Shown here in pieces: positions 15,421-25,931 of a DNA stretch of 64,000 nt. This stretch comes from Bacteroidaceae bacterium. GTDB taxonomy: Bacteria > Bacteroidota > Bacteroidia > Bacteroidales > Bacteroidaceae. Position 1 is the stretch's first letter. Each line of letters starts with the position of its first letter. Where the stretch lies: positions 56,371 through 120,370 of the forward strand of contig JAFZWM010000051.1 of assembly GCA_017617315.1 (NCBI GenBank). The letters run 5' to 3'. Both the position numbers and the translations under genes were made by a program. A model generated the notes under the pieces. That model was not told the DNA's origin and did no database searches. It was given only the letters and a program-made list of their open reading frames with translations.

Positions 15421-18400
15421 TTAGAACTTCACGCTTGCACCAATCTGGTATGTAACAGTGCTTGGACCATCATTCTTAGCAGCAGCACCTGCCCATTCAG
15501 GATCGAAGCCCTTATAGTTTGTAAATACAAATGGATTTGTTACAGTTGCGTAGATGCGGAGTTTCTGACAACCGAACTTATTTAAGAAACTCTTTGGTAC
15601 AGTATAACCTAGGGTAATATTCTTAACCTTTACATAAGAAGCATCAACATTTGCCTTTGCAACATTATAATATGAAGCCTGCGCACCAACACCACCATTT
15701 GAGCCTCCATTATTAGGGAATGGATATTCACCATAATGAGTTGTTACCTGATATACAGGGTTAATTATTGTACCATCAGCATTTACACCATCACAGTCAA
15801 TAAGAGTTCCTGCAGGTATATAATAATTTACATTCAGTTTCTGACGTCCACGGTCGTTCCATGCCAACTGGTCGCCATTCATAAAGTTTGAATAAACTGT
15901 ATAGTTCTGCTTTGTGTAAAGCGACATGTTGAAATCCCAATTCTTGTATGTAAGGTTAGTTGAGAAACTACCAGTCCATGAAGGATTTGAGTTGAAAATA
16001 TACTTGTCATTATCGTCAATAGTACCATTGCCATCACGATCAATAACGTATGGCTGTCCTTCCTGCAATCCATAACAAGCGTAGTAATAGTCGTACGACT
16101 TAACCTTATCACCAGGGGTAAAGCCCTTATCCTTTGCAATCTGGGTGTTTGGAACAGTCATGTATCTATCATCAACAATGCCACCCATCTTGTAATTGTA
16201 AACATTATATACAGATGAGCCAACGAACAAACTATTTGTTGTACCATCAACAAGTCTTGTATCAATACCATTGATTTCAAGAACCTTGTTGCTGTTACTT
16301 GCAAAAGTAAATGTTGTAGACCATGTCAAATCCTTCTTCTTGATATTCTCTGTTGTCAAAGAAACCTCAACACCCGTATTACGAACACTACCAACATTTG
16401 TAGTCATTGTTACACCTCCTGTCTCAAGAGGCAACAATACAGGGAAAAGCAAGTCTTCTGAAGTTTTACGATACCAATCGACAGTACCATTGATTCGACC
16501 ACCTAAGAAACCGTAGTCCAAACCGACATTCAACTCACGAGAAGTTTCCCATTTCAACATTCTGTTAACAATACCTGAAGCATAAAATCCAGAACTATAA
16601 GATGTTCCAAATGGATAATAAACAGGACCTGCAACAGACACCTGAGTATCATAAGCACCAATACCGTCACAGTTACCAGTTACACCATAGCTGAAACGTA
16701 GTTTCAAGTTAGATATCCAATCATATTTCTGAATGAACTCCTCTTCAGACATACGCCAAGCAACAGCAGCAGAAGGGAAACATCCCCAACGATAGCCATC
16801 AGCAAATTTAGAAGAGCCATCCCAACGGACAGTTGCAGTAAGAAGGTACTTGCCCATAAATGCGTAATTACCTCTCAAAGCATAAGAAAGCATACTAGTA
16901 TCAGAGTATCCGTATTTAGAACCATCAGCATCAAATGTTCCAGATGTCAAATTATACCAGTCTGTGCCAGCCATTACGTCTGTAGCAGCCCAAGTACTTG
17001 ATTCTGTATTACCTTTTTGCAAAGCAACAAGTCCCATCAAACCAACATCATGTTTTTTGGCGATTGTTGTATTGTAATTTACAATATTATCCCAAGTCCA
17101 GCTGAAACTACGGCTCTTCTGAAGTGATGCAGAGTTTGTATCGCTGTCATCGTATGCCTTGTTAGTAACAGGATTTATATAACCTGCAAACGAGCCTAAG
17201 CGATAGCTTGTGTAGCTTGGAGAAAATGTAGTCTTGAAATTCAAGCCCTTGATGATATCAAGTTTCAAATACACATTACCAAGGACACGCCATGTCTCAC
17301 GTTCCTGCTTGGTGTTTTTCATCAAATCCAAAGCACTAACCTGATCAGAGAACTGATATGTACCATCTGTACCTACAGCAGCAGCTGCACCCGGCTTATG
17401 GTTAATGTTGCCGTCAGCATCATATGGCTGCATAAATGGATTCATACGGAATGCAACAGAAATTGCATTATCGTTAGCGTACTCATTCTCAGAATATGCC
17501 ATATTCATGCTAAAGCCTGCGCTAATCACCTTATTGACCTTAGCATCAACAGAACCCTTAAAGTTGTAACGCTGTTCAGCATCGCCTTTATATATACCTT
17601 TTACTCGGTTATAACCTACACCAAAATGATATGTAGCAACTTTTCCGCCACCATTTACAGAAAGATAATGGTTCTGCTGCTGACCATCCTGTGTAACAAG
17701 AGAAGGCCAATCCTGTGTCAAACCATTATTAAGCATAGTCTTCAAGTTATACTCACCAGAACCTACATGTTCTCTAAGCAAAGCCTGCTCTACAGCGCCA
17801 TTACCCATTGAGTATATAGGATTTGCCACACCAGATTCAGCCTGAATCAAGAACTTAAGGAAACGATACTTATAGAACTGTTCGCCAGTCATAAAATCTG
17901 GCATACGAGTTACTTTTGAGATACCATAATATCCGTCATAACTGATAGTTGGCTTTTGTTCCTTATTAACAGCCAAACCACCCTTTGTAGTTACCATTAC
18001 AACACCAGCTGTTGCACGCGAACCATAGATAGCTGTTGAAGAAGCATCCTTCAACACATCGATACGCTCGATATCTTGCGGATTAAGGAAGTCAATATCA
18101 TCACACATAACACCGTCTACAACAAAAAGAGGCGTTGTATTAGAGTTGATTGATGACTTTCCACGGATTTCTATTCCGAAACCGCCGTTAGTACGACCAG
18201 AAGACTGAGTAATGCTAACACCAGGCGTTGAACCCTGGAGATTTTCAATTACACTTGACGCTCCTTTGGCATTAAGCGCCTCAGTCGTGACAGAAGAAAC
18301 AGAACCTGTCACATCCGACTTTTTCTGTACTCCATAACCAATAACGACAACCTCTTCAAGATTTTTACTATCTTCCTGAAGGATTATCTTGTACTCCTTT

Positions 18401-18669
18401 TTGTCGGCCTTAACCTCCTGAGAGATATAACCGATGTAAGAGAAAACCAATGTGCTGTTTGCGCTCACGCCAGAAAGCGTAAAATGACCTTCAAAATCGG
18501 TAATAGTACCATTTGAAGTACCTTTTTCCAACACATTAGCACCAATAATTGGATCGCCTATTGCATCCAGCACAACACCCTTTACGGTTTTCTGTGCAAA
18601 AGCAACGGCACAGAGCATAAACGCGCACATCATCACGCAAGCTCTTTTCAACAGAATTTTTGAATTCAT
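15421..18669 (-). CDS. SusC/RagA-family TonB-dependent outer membrane transporter
   Basis: 1082 residues. It has a signal peptide (CAVAFAQ), then a carboxypeptidase-D-like regulatory domain (KTVKGVVLDAIGDPIIGANV). A TonB-box region and plug domain follow (VVIGYGVQKKSDVTGSVSS, then IEIRGKSSINSN and VDGVMCDDIDFLNPQDIERI). A long beta-barrel ends in a terminal aromatic residue (GASVKF). It imports glycan or other oligomers together with the SusD encoded directly downstream. A 110-nt leader precedes the gene. It has no STN domain, so there is no sign of anti-sigma signalling. Confidence 0.94.
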   Translation of the reverse strand: MNSKILLKRACVMMCAFMLCAVAFAQKTVKGVVLDAIGDPIIGANVLEKGTSNGTITDFEGHFTLSGVSANSTLVFSYIGYISQEVKADKKEYKIILQEDSKNLEEVVVIGYGVQKKSDVTGSVSSVTTEALNAKGASSVIENLQGSTPGVSITQSSGRTNGGFGIEIRGKSSINSNTTPLFVVDGVMCDDIDFLNPQDIERIDVLKDASSTAIYGSRATAGVVMVTTKGGLAVNKEQKPTISYDGYYGISKVTRMPDFMTGEQFYKYRFLKFLIQAESGVANPIYSMGNGAVEQALLREHVGSGEYNLKTMLNNGLTQDWPSLVTQDGQQQNHYLSVNGGGKVATYHFGVGYNRVKGIYKGDAEQRYNFKGSVDAKVNKVISAGFSMNMAYSENEYANDNAISVAFRMNPFMQPYDADGNINHKPGAAAAVGTDGTYQFSDQVSALDLMKNTKQERETWRVLGNVYLKLDIIKGLNFKTTFSPSYTSYRLGSFAGYINPVTNKAYDDSDTNSASLQKSRSFSWTWDNIVNYNTTIAKKHDVGLMGLVALQKGNTESSTWAATDVMAGTDWYNLTSGTFDADGSKYGYSDTSMLSYALRGNYAFMGKYLLTATVRWDGSSKFADGYRWGCFPSAAVAWRMSEEEFIQKYDWISNLKLRFSYGVTGNCDGIGAYDTQVSVAGPVYYPFGTSYSSGFYASGIVNRMLKWETSRELNVGLDYGFLGGRINGTVDWYRKTSEDLLFPVLLPLETGGVTMTTNVGSVRNTGVEVSLTTENIKKKDLTWSTTFTFASNSNKVLEINGIDTRLVDGTTNSLFVGSSVYNVYNYKMGGIVDDRYMTVPNTQIAKDKGFTPGDKVKSYDYYYACYGLQEGQPYVIDRDGNGTIDDNDKYIFNSNPSWTGSFSTNLTYKNWDFNMSLYTKQNYTVYSNFMNGDQLAWNDRGRQKLNVNYYIPAGTLIDCDGVNADGTIINPVYQVTTHYGEYPFPNNGGSNGGVGAQASYYNVAKANVDASYVKVKNITLGYTVPKSFLNKFGCQKLRIYATVTNPFVFTNYKGFDPEWAGAAAKNDGPSTVTYQIGASVKF

Positions 18670-18786
18670 AGAAGTGCTTAAAATTAATATTATTTAGTTA
18701 TTAATGATATTAGACTAATTAAATCCATAATTACCCATTTCATCCGTTTTTATTCACAATTTGAATATATGTTTCAACATCGAGGG

Positions 18787-18794
18787 CAAAAATA
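18787..18794 (-). promoter_or_regulatory. -7 element for the first SusC/SusD operon
   Basis: On the minus strand TATTTTTG matches TAnnTTTG, about 118 nt upstream of susC. No clear TTTG lies at the standard spacing. The rest of 18670-19032 is AT-rich with no convincing gene. Confidence 0.5.
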
Positions 18795-19032
18795 TATTTT
18801 TTTTGGAAAAAACACACTATGTTTTTGATATTTTTTTCAAACAGAATCAGCATTGTGCTCGAAAACATATTTTTTGTGTTCGCAAACATATAATTATTCA
18901 CATTCTATCCAACATTTTTTATGTCCAGTGCCATCATAAAAAAAATAACAATAAACCTACACTTAAAATAATAGGGGCACACTCTCAACAGTTACACACA
19001 AATATCAGTTCGCACCATATTTAACATATTTT

Positions 19033-19063
19033 TTTGTCAAGTCGTTAAAAAGCACTATCTTTG
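19033..19063 (+). promoter_or_regulatory. Promoter of prfA
   Basis: TTTG at 19033-19036, a 19-nt spacer and TATCTTTG at 19056-19063. The -7 element overlaps an in-frame TTG at 19061, which places the true start at the ATG at 19082. Confidence 0.82.
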
Positions 19064-19081
19064 CACAAATATCAACACTTT

Positions 19082-20191
19082 ATGGCAGAAAACAACATTT
19101 TAGACAAGCTTGACGGACTGGTAAGCAGATTCGAGGAGGTCTCGACACTGATTACCGACCCTAACGTTATTGGCGATCAGAAACGCTACGTAAAGCTGAC
19201 TAAAGAATACAAGGATCTTGAAGATATTCTCAAGGCAAGAAAGGCTTATATTCAAGCACTTGAGAACCAAAAAGAAGCAAAGAACATTCTTACAAACGAG
19301 CAGGATGCCGACCTAAAGGAGATGGCACGCGAGATGCTCAACGAGGCAGAGGCAAGAATTCCGGCTTTGGAAGAAGAAATAAAGCTTCTGCTTGTGCCTG
19401 CCGACCCTGAAGACGACAAGAACGTGATGATGGAAATCCGCGGCGGTACTGGCGGCGACGAGGCTGCCCTCTTTGCCGGCGACCTCTTCCGCATGTACAG
19501 CAAATATTGCGAGACAAAGGGCTGGAAGGTTGCCGTTTCAAGTTTCAGCGAGGGCGCAGCAGGCGGCTTCAAGGAAATAATCTTCAGCGTGTCGGGCGAG
19601 AAGGTTTACGGCACTCTGAAATACGAATCGGGCGTACACCGCGTACAGCGAGTTCCAGCAACCGAGACTCAGGGACGAGTACATACATCGGCTGCCACAG
19701 TTGCCGTGCTTCCAGAGGCCCAGCCATTCGATGTTGAAATCAACGAAGGCGAAATCAAGTGGGATACATTCCGTTCGAGCGGTGCCGGCGGCCAGAACGT
19801 AAACAAGGTTGAATCGGGCGTTCGTCTGCGCTACATGTGGAAGAATCCTAACACCGGCGAGGTTGACGAAATCCTCATTGAGTGTACCGAGACTCGCGAC
19901 CAGCCTAAGAACAAGGAGCGAGCACTTGCCCGACTCAGAACATTCATCTACGACAAGGAGCATCAGAAATATATCGACGACATTGCAAGCCGCCGAAAGA
20001 CTCTCGTGTCAACAGGCGACCGTTCTGCTAAAATCCGCACATACAACTATCCGCAGGGTCGAATTACCGACCACCGCATAGGATACACAATATACAACCT
20101 CAACGCATTTATGGACGGCGACATTCAGGACTGCATCGACCATCTGATTGTGGCAGAGAATGCCGAGAGACTGAAGGAAAGCGAACTATAA
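19082..20191 (+). CDS. prfA: Peptide chain release factor 1
   Basis: 369 residues from the ATG at 19082, which follows a consensus promoter. The catalytic GGQ loop is present as [17 protein letters not shown] (around residues 230-246), where the Gln is the usual methylation site. The region ahead of it contains the domain 2 stop-codon recognition area, including [14 protein letters not shown]. It terminates translation at UAA and UAG. It is followed by pyrF after 16 nt, so the two are probably co-transcribed. Confidence 0.96.
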   Translation: MAENNILDKLDGLVSRFEEVSTLITDPNVIGDQKRYVKLTKEYKDLEDILKARKAYIQALENQKEAKNILTNEQDADLKEMAREMLNEAEARIPALEEEIKLLLVPADPEDDKNVMMEIRGGTGGDEAALFAGDLFRMYSKYCETKGWKVAVSSFSEGAAGGFKEIIFSVSGEKVYGTLKYESGVHRVQRVPATETQGRVHTSAATVAVLPEAQPFDVEINEGEIKWDTFRSSGAGGQNVNKVESGVRLRYMWKNPNTGEVDEILIECTETRDQPKNKERALARLRTFIYDKEHQKYIDDIASRRKTLVSTGDRSAKIRTYNYPQGRITDHRIGYTIYNLNAFMDGDIQDCIDHLIVAENAERLKESEL

Positions 20192-20207
20192 CATAATCAC
20201 ACATATA

Positions 20208-21035
20208 ATGGACAAGAAACAACTATTCGAGAACATCAAGGCAAAGAAATCGTTCCTTTGCGTTGGTCTTGACACAGATATCAAGAAGATACCGCAGCAT
20301 CTTCTGAAAGAAGAAGATCCAATCTTCGCATTCAACAAAGCAATCATAGATGCAACCGCACCTTATTGTATAGCTTACAAGCCAAACCTCGCATTCTACG
20401 AGAGCATGGGCGTTAAGGGCTGGATTTCGTTCGAGAAGACAATAAAGTATCTCAACGAGAACTATTCAAACCACTTCATCATTGCCGATGCAAAGCGCGG
20501 CGACATCGGCAACACATCGGCCATGTATGCCCGCACATTCTTCGAAGAGATGAACATCGACTCGGTTACAGTTGCACCATACATGGGCGAAGACAGCGTA
20601 AGCCCGTTCCTAACATATCCTAACAAGTGGGTTATCCTGCTTGCACTTACAAGCAACAAGGGCTCGCACGACTTTCAGCTTACAGCCGACAGCAACGGCG
20701 AGCGTCTGTTCGAGAAGGTTCTCCGCCAGTCTCAGAACTGGGGCAACGACGAGAACATGATGTACGTTGTAGGCGCAACTCAGGGCAAGATGTTCGAGGA
20801 TATCCGCAAGGTCGTTCCAAACCACTTTCTGCTTGTTCCGGGCATCGGCGCACAGGGCGGAAGCCTCGAAGAAGTGTGCAAGTACGGCATGAACAGCACC
20901 TGCGGACTGATTGTAAACTCAAGCCGAGCAATAATCTATGCCGACAGCACCGAGAACTTCGCAAAAGTTGCTGCCGAGAAGGCAAAGGAGGTTCAGCAGC
21001 AGATGGAGACAGAACTCTCCAAAGCAGGTCTGTAA
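20208..21035 (+). CDS. pyrF: Orotidine 5'-phosphate decarboxylase (type 2)
   Basis: 275 residues. The catalytic D-x-K-x-x-D motif is [18 protein letters not shown], as in the longer type 2 OMP decarboxylases. Supporting segments are [10 protein letters not shown] at the N-terminus, [11 protein letters not shown] and [11 protein letters not shown] (phosphate binding). It makes UMP from OMP, the last step of de novo pyrimidine synthesis. It follows prfA directly and ends at a terminator. Confidence 0.95.
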   Translation: MDKKQLFENIKAKKSFLCVGLDTDIKKIPQHLLKEEDPIFAFNKAIIDATAPYCIAYKPNLAFYESMGVKGWISFEKTIKYLNENYSNHFIIADAKRGDIGNTSAMYARTFFEEMNIDSVTVAPYMGEDSVSPFLTYPNKWVILLALTSNKGSHDFQLTADSNGERLFEKVLRQSQNWGNDENMMYVVGATQGKMFEDIRKVVPNHFLLVPGIGAQGGSLEEVCKYGMNSTCGLIVNSSRAIIYADSTENFAKVAAEKAKEVQQQMETELSKAGL

Positions 21036-21038
21036 CAG

Positions 21039-21067
21039 AAAACTCGAACAAATAATTTGAGTTTTTA
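21039..21067 (+). terminator. Terminator after pyrF
   Basis: AAAACTC and GAGTTTT arms around a 13-nt loop, continuing into a T run. The stem is short. Confidence 0.6.
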
Positions 21068-21129
21068 TCGGTTTATTAATTTTTTTTTACGTTATTTGCA
21101 TATCAATGTGAAATAGCATTAGTTACATT

Positions 21130-22173
21130 ATGGATTTTTCAGCTAAACAGATAGCCGAGTTCGTTCAGGGCACCGTGGTTGGTGATGAGAACGCTACCGT
21201 AAATACATTCGCAAAGATAGAGGAAGGAAAGCCTGGAGCTATTTCATTCCTCTCGAACGAGAAATATACTCATTACATATATGATACCGAATCGTCAATC
21301 GTTCTTATTAACAAGAGCGTAACGCTTGACAAGCCGGTAAAAGCAACCCTTATAAAAGTAGACAATGCGTATGAATGCGTTGCCAAGCTGCTCGCCCTTT
21401 ACGAGATGAGCAAGCCTAAGAAAAAAGGCATTCATCCAACTGCCGTAATTTCAGAGAGCGCAAAGGTGGGCGAAGACTGCTACATCGGCGCATACGCTGT
21501 AATCGGCGACAACTCGGTTGTGGGCGACGGATGCCAGATTTATCCTCACGCTGTAATCGGCGACAAGGTAACCGTTGGCGACGGATGCACACTCTACCCT
21601 AACACAACCGTTTACCATGGTTGTAAACTCGGCAACAGAGTGGTTCTGCACTCTGGCTGTGTAATCGGTGCCGACGGATTCGGATTCGCTCCTACTCCGG
21701 AAGGCTACGAGAAGATTCCTCAGATTGGTATCGTAACCATCGAGGATGACGTTGAGATTGGTGCAAACGCATGTGTAGACCGTTCAACAATGGGTTCGAC
21801 ATACGTTCGCCACGGCGTGAAACTCGACAACATGGTGCAGATTGCGCACAATGTTGAGGTTGGAGCAAACACTGTGATGAGCGCACAGGTAGGCATAGCC
21901 GGCTCGACAAAGGTTGGCGAATGGTGTATGTTTGGCGGTCAGGTTGGAATTGCCGGTCACGCACATATTGCCGACCACACCAACATTGGCGCACAGAGCG
22001 GTATTCCAAGCGACGTGAAGAAGCCGGGACAGAACCTTATGGGCTATCCTGCAACTGACTTCAGAAGCTTTGCACGCCAGAGCGCAGCAATAAAGAATCT
22101 TCCTGATATGGTTAGAGAATTCAACCAGCTGAAAAGGGAACTCGCACAATTAAAGGAACAAATAACTAAATAG
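21130..22173 (+). CDS. lpxD: UDP-3-O-acylglucosamine N-acyltransferase
   Basis: 347 residues. An N-terminal uridine-binding domain ([17 protein letters not shown]) is followed by a left-handed beta-helix of hexapeptide repeats ([18 protein letters not shown]) and a C-terminal helix. The likely catalytic His lies in [15 protein letters not shown]. It transfers the second hydroxyacyl chain in lipid A synthesis on the cytoplasmic side of the inner membrane. It leads a cluster lpxD, lpxC-fabZ, lpxA with gaps of 7 and 6 nt. Confidence 0.95.
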   Translation: MDFSAKQIAEFVQGTVVGDENATVNTFAKIEEGKPGAISFLSNEKYTHYIYDTESSIVLINKSVTLDKPVKATLIKVDNAYECVAKLLALYEMSKPKKKGIHPTAVISESAKVGEDCYIGAYAVIGDNSVVGDGCQIYPHAVIGDKVTVGDGCTLYPNTTVYHGCKLGNRVVLHSGCVIGADGFGFAPTPEGYEKIPQIGIVTIEDDVEIGANACVDRSTMGSTYVRHGVKLDNMVQIAHNVEVGANTVMSAQVGIAGSTKVGEWCMFGGQVGIAGHAHIADHTNIGAQSGIPSDVKKPGQNLMGYPATDFRSFARQSAAIKNLPDMVREFNQLKRELAQLKEQITK

Positions 22174-22180
22174 AGGTATA

Positions 22181-23566
22181 ATGTTAAAGCAGAATACACT
22201 TAAAGGCAGCTTTTCACTCTACGGAAAAGGTCTGCACACAGGCTTGAGCCTTACAGTCACATTCAATCCTGCGCCAGAGAATACTGGCTACAAGATTCAG
22301 CGAATTGACCTTGAAGGACAGCCAATTATCGACGCAATAGCAGAAAATGTCGTAGACACACAGCGCGGAACAGTTCTTGCCAAGGGCGAGGCTCGCGTAA
22401 GCACCGTTGAGCATGCAATGGCTGCATTATATATAAAAGGTATAGACAACTGTCTTATTCAGGTAAACGGCCCTGAGTTCCCAATCTTGGACGGTAGCGC
22501 AGAGCAGTATATTGAGGCTATCAACCGCATCGGAATTCAGGAGCAGACAGCAGTTAAGGACGTTTACTACATCCGCAAGAAAGTTGAGTTCAAGGACGAG
22601 GAGACTGGTGCTTGCATCACCCTACTACCAGACGAGAACTTCAGCATAACAACAATGATTTCTTACGATTCGCAGGTGCTTGCATCACAGTTTGCAACAC
22701 TCGACGATCCTAAGAATTTCGACAAGGAGATTGCAGCAGCCCGCACATTCGTCTTCGTTCGCGAGATTGAGCCTCTTTTGGCTGCCGGACTGATTAAGGG
22801 CGGCGACCTCGACAACGCTATCGTAATCTACGAAAGAGAGGTTTCGCAGGATACACTCGACAAACTTGCCGACATGATTGGCACAGAGCACTGCGACGCA
22901 AAGAAGCTTGGCTATCTTAACAGAAAGCCACTTGTTTGGGAGAACGAGCCTGCACGCCACAAACTGCTCGACATCATCGGCGACATGGCACTTATCGGCA
23001 AGCCTATCTGCGGTAGAATCATCGCTACACGTCCGGGACACACAATAAACAACAAGTTTGCACGCCAGATGCGTCGCGAAATCAGAAAGCACGACATTCA
23101 GGCACCGGCATACGATGTAAACCAGCCACCAATCATGGATGTAAACCGCATCCGCGAGTGCCTTCCACACCGCTATCCATTCCAGCTTGTTGACAAGGTT
23201 ATCGAAGTTGGTTCAAACTATATCGTTGCAGTTAAGAACGTTACAAGCAACGAGCCTTTCTTCCAGGGACACTTTCCTCAGGAGCCTGTAATGCCGGGCG
23301 TTCTTCAGATTGAGGCAATGGCACAGGCAGGCGGTATGCTCGTTCTTAGCACCGTTGAGGAGCCAGAGCGCTGGAGCACATACTTCATGAAGATTGATGA
23401 GGTTAAGTTCCGTCAGAAAGTTGTTCCGGGCGATACCCTCATATTCAGAGTAGCTCTTCTTGCACCGCTGCGCCACGGCATCTCTTCGATGAAGGGATAC
23501 GCATTCGTGGGCGAAAATGTTGTTTGCGAGGCAACATTCACAGCACAGATTATAAAGAATAAATAA
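22181..23566 (+). CDS. lpxC: Bifunctional LpxC deacetylase / FabZ dehydratase
   Basis: 461 residues. Residues about 1-305 are LpxC: STVEHAMAALYIKGIDN carries a zinc-binding His, and later KLLDIIGDMALIGKPICG and RPGHTINNKFAR carry the remaining zinc ligands and catalytic His. Residues about 320-461 are FabZ: IRECLPHRYPFQLVDKV, then FFQGHFPQEPVMPGVLQIEA with the His and Glu of hot-dog dehydratases. The fusion couples the committed step of lipid A synthesis to hydroxyacyl-ACP metabolism and is a known Bacteroidota arrangement. Confidence 0.96.
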   Translation: MLKQNTLKGSFSLYGKGLHTGLSLTVTFNPAPENTGYKIQRIDLEGQPIIDAIAENVVDTQRGTVLAKGEARVSTVEHAMAALYIKGIDNCLIQVNGPEFPILDGSAEQYIEAINRIGIQEQTAVKDVYYIRKKVEFKDEETGACITLLPDENFSITTMISYDSQVLASQFATLDDPKNFDKEIAAARTFVFVREIEPLLAAGLIKGGDLDNAIVIYEREVSQDTLDKLADMIGTEHCDAKKLGYLNRKPLVWENEPARHKLLDIIGDMALIGKPICGRIIATRPGHTINNKFARQMRREIRKHDIQAPAYDVNQPPIMDVNRIRECLPHRYPFQLVDKVIEVGSNYIVAVKNVTSNEPFFQGHFPQEPVMPGVLQIEAMAQAGGMLVLSTVEEPERWSTYFMKIDEVKFRQKVVPGDTLIFRVALLAPLRHGISSMKGYAFVGENVVCEATFTAQIIKNK

Positions 23567-23572
23567 TAGATA

Positions 23573-24346
23573 ATGAGTAAAATAAGTCCACTGGCATACA
23601 TTGACCCTGAAGCAAAGATTGGCGAGAACTGCGAAATCGGTCCTTTCTGCTTCATTGACAAGAATGTTGTTATAGGCGACAACAACGTAATAATGAATAA
23701 TGTGAGCATTCTGTATGGTGCTCGCATAGGAAATGGCAACACCTTCTTCCCCGGAGCTGTGATAAGCGCAGTTCCTCAGGACCTTAAGTTCAAGGGCGAA
23801 GAAACAACCGTTCAGATTGGCGACAACAACAAGATTCGCGAGAATGTAACCATTCACCGCGGAACGGCATCAAAGGGCACGACAATTGTCGGAAGCAACA
23901 ACCTCTTGATGGAGACTGTACACGTTGCGCACGACTGCGTTATCGGTAGCAACTGCATCGTTGGAAACTCAACAAAGTTTGCCGGCGAGGTTGTGGTTGA
24001 CGATTGCGCCGTTATCAGTGCAGCCGTTCTTGTTCACCAGTTCTGCCACATCGGAAGCTATGTAATGGTTCAGGGCGGCTCTCGCTCAAGCAAGGACATT
24101 CCTCCTTTCATCACAGCAGCACGAGAGCCTATCAGCTATACCGGACTTAACCTTGTGGGTCTGCGCCGCCGCGGATTCAGCAATGAGCGCATCGAGAACA
24201 TCCACAACGCTTATCGACTGATTTACACAAGCAACCTTAACGTGTCGGACGCACTTGTGAGAATAAAGGCAGAATTAGAGATGAACGACGATATCAAGTA
24301 CATCGTCAACTTCATCGAAAGCTCGGCCAGAGGTATTATTAGATAA
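23573..24346 (+). CDS. lpxA: UDP-N-acetylglucosamine O-acyltransferase
   Basis: 257 residues. Hexapeptide repeats start at once (KISPLAYIDPEAKIGENCEI) and form a left-handed beta-helix. The catalytic His is in ETVHVAHDCVIGSNCIVG. A C-terminal helical domain begins near RRRGFSNERIENIHNAYRL. It adds the first hydroxyacyl chain to UDP-GlcNAc. It is placed 6 nt after lpxC-fabZ, so the first lipid A steps are in one operon. Confidence 0.96.
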   Translation: MSKISPLAYIDPEAKIGENCEIGPFCFIDKNVVIGDNNVIMNNVSILYGARIGNGNTFFPGAVISAVPQDLKFKGEETTVQIGDNNKIRENVTIHRGTASKGTTIVGSNNLLMETVHVAHDCVIGSNCIVGNSTKFAGEVVVDDCAVISAAVLVHQFCHIGSYVMVQGGSRSSKDIPPFITAAREPISYTGLNLVGLRRRGFSNERIENIHNAYRLIYTSNLNVSDALVRIKAELEMNDDIKYIVNFIESSARGIIR

Positions 24347-24358
24347 AATAATAGCGAT

Positions 24359-24916
24359 ATGGTTTACACATTCACCGTCTTCTCTGAAGAGGTTGAGGAT
24401 TTCGGCGCAATCATCAAGATTGATTCAGAAGCAACATTCCTCGACCTGCACAAGACAATCCTGAAGGCATGCAAGTATTCCGACGACCAGATGACAAGTT
24501 TCTACACTTGCTCTGACAACTGGGAGAAGGAGCACGAAGTAACGCTTGAGGACATGGGCGACGACGGCTATGACGAAAAGTACGTCATGGCAGAGACTCA
24601 TCTCGACGAACTTCTCGAAGAAGAGGAACAGAAACTGGCCTACCTATTCGACCCGATGGCAGAGCGAATGCTCTTCCTCGAACTGTCGAAGGTTGAGTAC
24701 AGCAAGGACCTCGACGAGCCGGAAATAGTCAAGGTAAAGGGCAGCGCACCTCAGCAGATGCTCGACTTTGACGACCTGATGACTAAGGCCCCAGCCATCG
24801 GCAACACTGCCGACATGGGACTTGGAGAGGATTTCTTCGGCGACGAAGGTTTCAACGAAGATGAACTTGACCTCGAAGGCATGGAGTTCAGCGATGGAGA
24901 CCCTTATGCAAACTAA
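24359..24916 (+). CDS. Plasmid pRiA4b ORF-3-like protein
   Basis: 185 residues, very acidic toward the C-terminus. The N-terminal part ([20 protein letters not shown], then [14 protein letters not shown] and [19 protein letters not shown]) matches the pRiA4b ORF-3 family also found as a passenger of IS1096-like elements. The tail is rich in Asp and Glu ([20 protein letters not shown]). No catalytic residues are known for the family. It is 12 nt downstream of lpxA, and its end overlaps the start of miaA, so it is a fixed member of this operon, not a visible mobile element. Confidence 0.8.
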   Translation: MVYTFTVFSEEVEDFGAIIKIDSEATFLDLHKTILKACKYSDDQMTSFYTCSDNWEKEHEVTLEDMGDDGYDEKYVMAETHLDELLEEEEQKLAYLFDPMAERMLFLELSKVEYSKDLDEPEIVKVKGSAPQQMLDFDDLMTKAPAIGNTADMGLGEDFFGDEGFNEDELDLEGMEFSDGDPYAN

Positions 24917-25826
24917 AAAGACACTTATAGTTCTTATAGGACCAACTGGCGTGGGAAAGACTGACCTAAGTCTCTCCCTCGCCTCTTGCTTTAAATGTCC
25001 CATAATATCGGCAGACTCGCGACAGATGTACCGCGACATCCCGATAGGAACGGCTGCGCCCACTCCCGAGCAGCTAAGGCAGGCAAAGCACTACTTTGTT
25101 GGAAACCTCGGGCTGACCGACTATTACAGCGCGGCAAAATACGAGGAAGATGTGATGAAGCTGACAGAGCAGCTCTTCAAGGAACATGACGTTCTGCTAC
25201 TGACAGGCGGATCGATGATGTACATAGACAGCGTTTGCAAAGGCATCGACGACATTCCGACAGTAGACGACGAGACTCGCCAGCTTATTCTTGAGCGATA
25301 CGAAAACGAAGGCCTCGAACAGCTCACAACCGAGCTGAAACTGCTCGACCCGGAGTATTATGCCGAGGTTGACTTGCACAACTACAAGCGAGTTCTTCAT
25401 GCCCTCGAAATATGCTACATGACGGGCAAGCCTTACAGCTCGTTCCGTACAAAGAAGGCAAAAGAGCGTCCGTTCCGCATTTTGAAATTCGGACTCCGAC
25501 GCGAGCGCGAAGAACTCTACGAGCGCATACACCGCCGCGTTGACATGATGATTGAGAACGGACTGATAGAAGAAGCGCGCCGAGTTTATCCGCACAAGGA
25601 TTACAACTCGCTCAACACCGTAGGCTACAAAGAACTGTTCAAATACTTCGACGGCGAGTGGACTCTCGACGAGGCCATAGACAAAATTAAGCAGAACACG
25701 CGCCTCTACTCGCGCAAGCAAACGACATGGTACCGCCGCGACGAAGAGGTGGTATGGCTCGAACCTGCCCACCAGACAATCGATGAAATGATTAAGTGTA
25801 TAAACGACAGAATAAGACAATCATAA
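24906..25826 (+). CDS. miaA: tRNA dimethylallyltransferase
   Basis: 306 residues from the ATG at 24906; an ATG at 24894 is an alternative four codons upstream. The P-loop is [16 protein letters not shown] at the N-terminus, followed by [37 protein letters not shown] and, near the end, [17 protein letters not shown]. These are classical MiaA motifs. It adds the dimethylallyl group to A37 of tRNAs reading U-starting codons. The start overlaps the end of the pRiA4b-like gene, implying translational coupling. Confidence 0.95.
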   Translation: MQTKKTLIVLIGPTGVGKTDLSLSLASCFKCPIISADSRQMYRDIPIGTAAPTPEQLRQAKHYFVGNLGLTDYYSAAKYEEDVMKLTEQLFKEHDVLLLTGGSMMYIDSVCKGIDDIPTVDDETRQLILERYENEGLEQLTTELKLLDPEYYAEVDLHNYKRVLHALEICYMTGKPYSSFRTKKAKERPFRILKFGLRREREELYERIHRRVDMMIENGLIEEARRVYPHKDYNSLNTVGYKELFKYFDGEWTLDEAIDKIKQNTRLYSRKQTTWYRRDEEVVWLEPAHQTIDEMIKCINDRIRQS

Positions 25827-25891
25827 CACACACGGCAGGAAAATATCTACAAAACAGACCTGCGTTTAAGGTGATTACGAAAAATAATATT

Positions 25892-25899
25892 TAACTTTG
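25892..25899 (+). promoter_or_regulatory. -7 element for the PBP1A gene
   Basis: TAACTTTG matches TAnnTTTG, 32 nt before the start codon at 25932. The region 25827-25931 otherwise shows nothing. Confidence 0.6.
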
Positions 25900-25931
25900 C
25901 ATCGAATTAAAAATTCAGGATTGATACAATA

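Noticed and set aside
18761..19024. 87-codon plus-strand frame upstream of prfA
   Set aside because: The region is AT-rich promoter DNA between divergent genes, the frame overlaps the susC leader and the peptide is low-complexity (Asn, His, Ile) with no recognisable feature.
24359..24916. Insertion element at the pRiA4b ORF-3-like gene
   Set aside because: No transposase, terminal inverted repeats or target-site duplication; the gene overlaps miaA and is 12 nt from lpxA.
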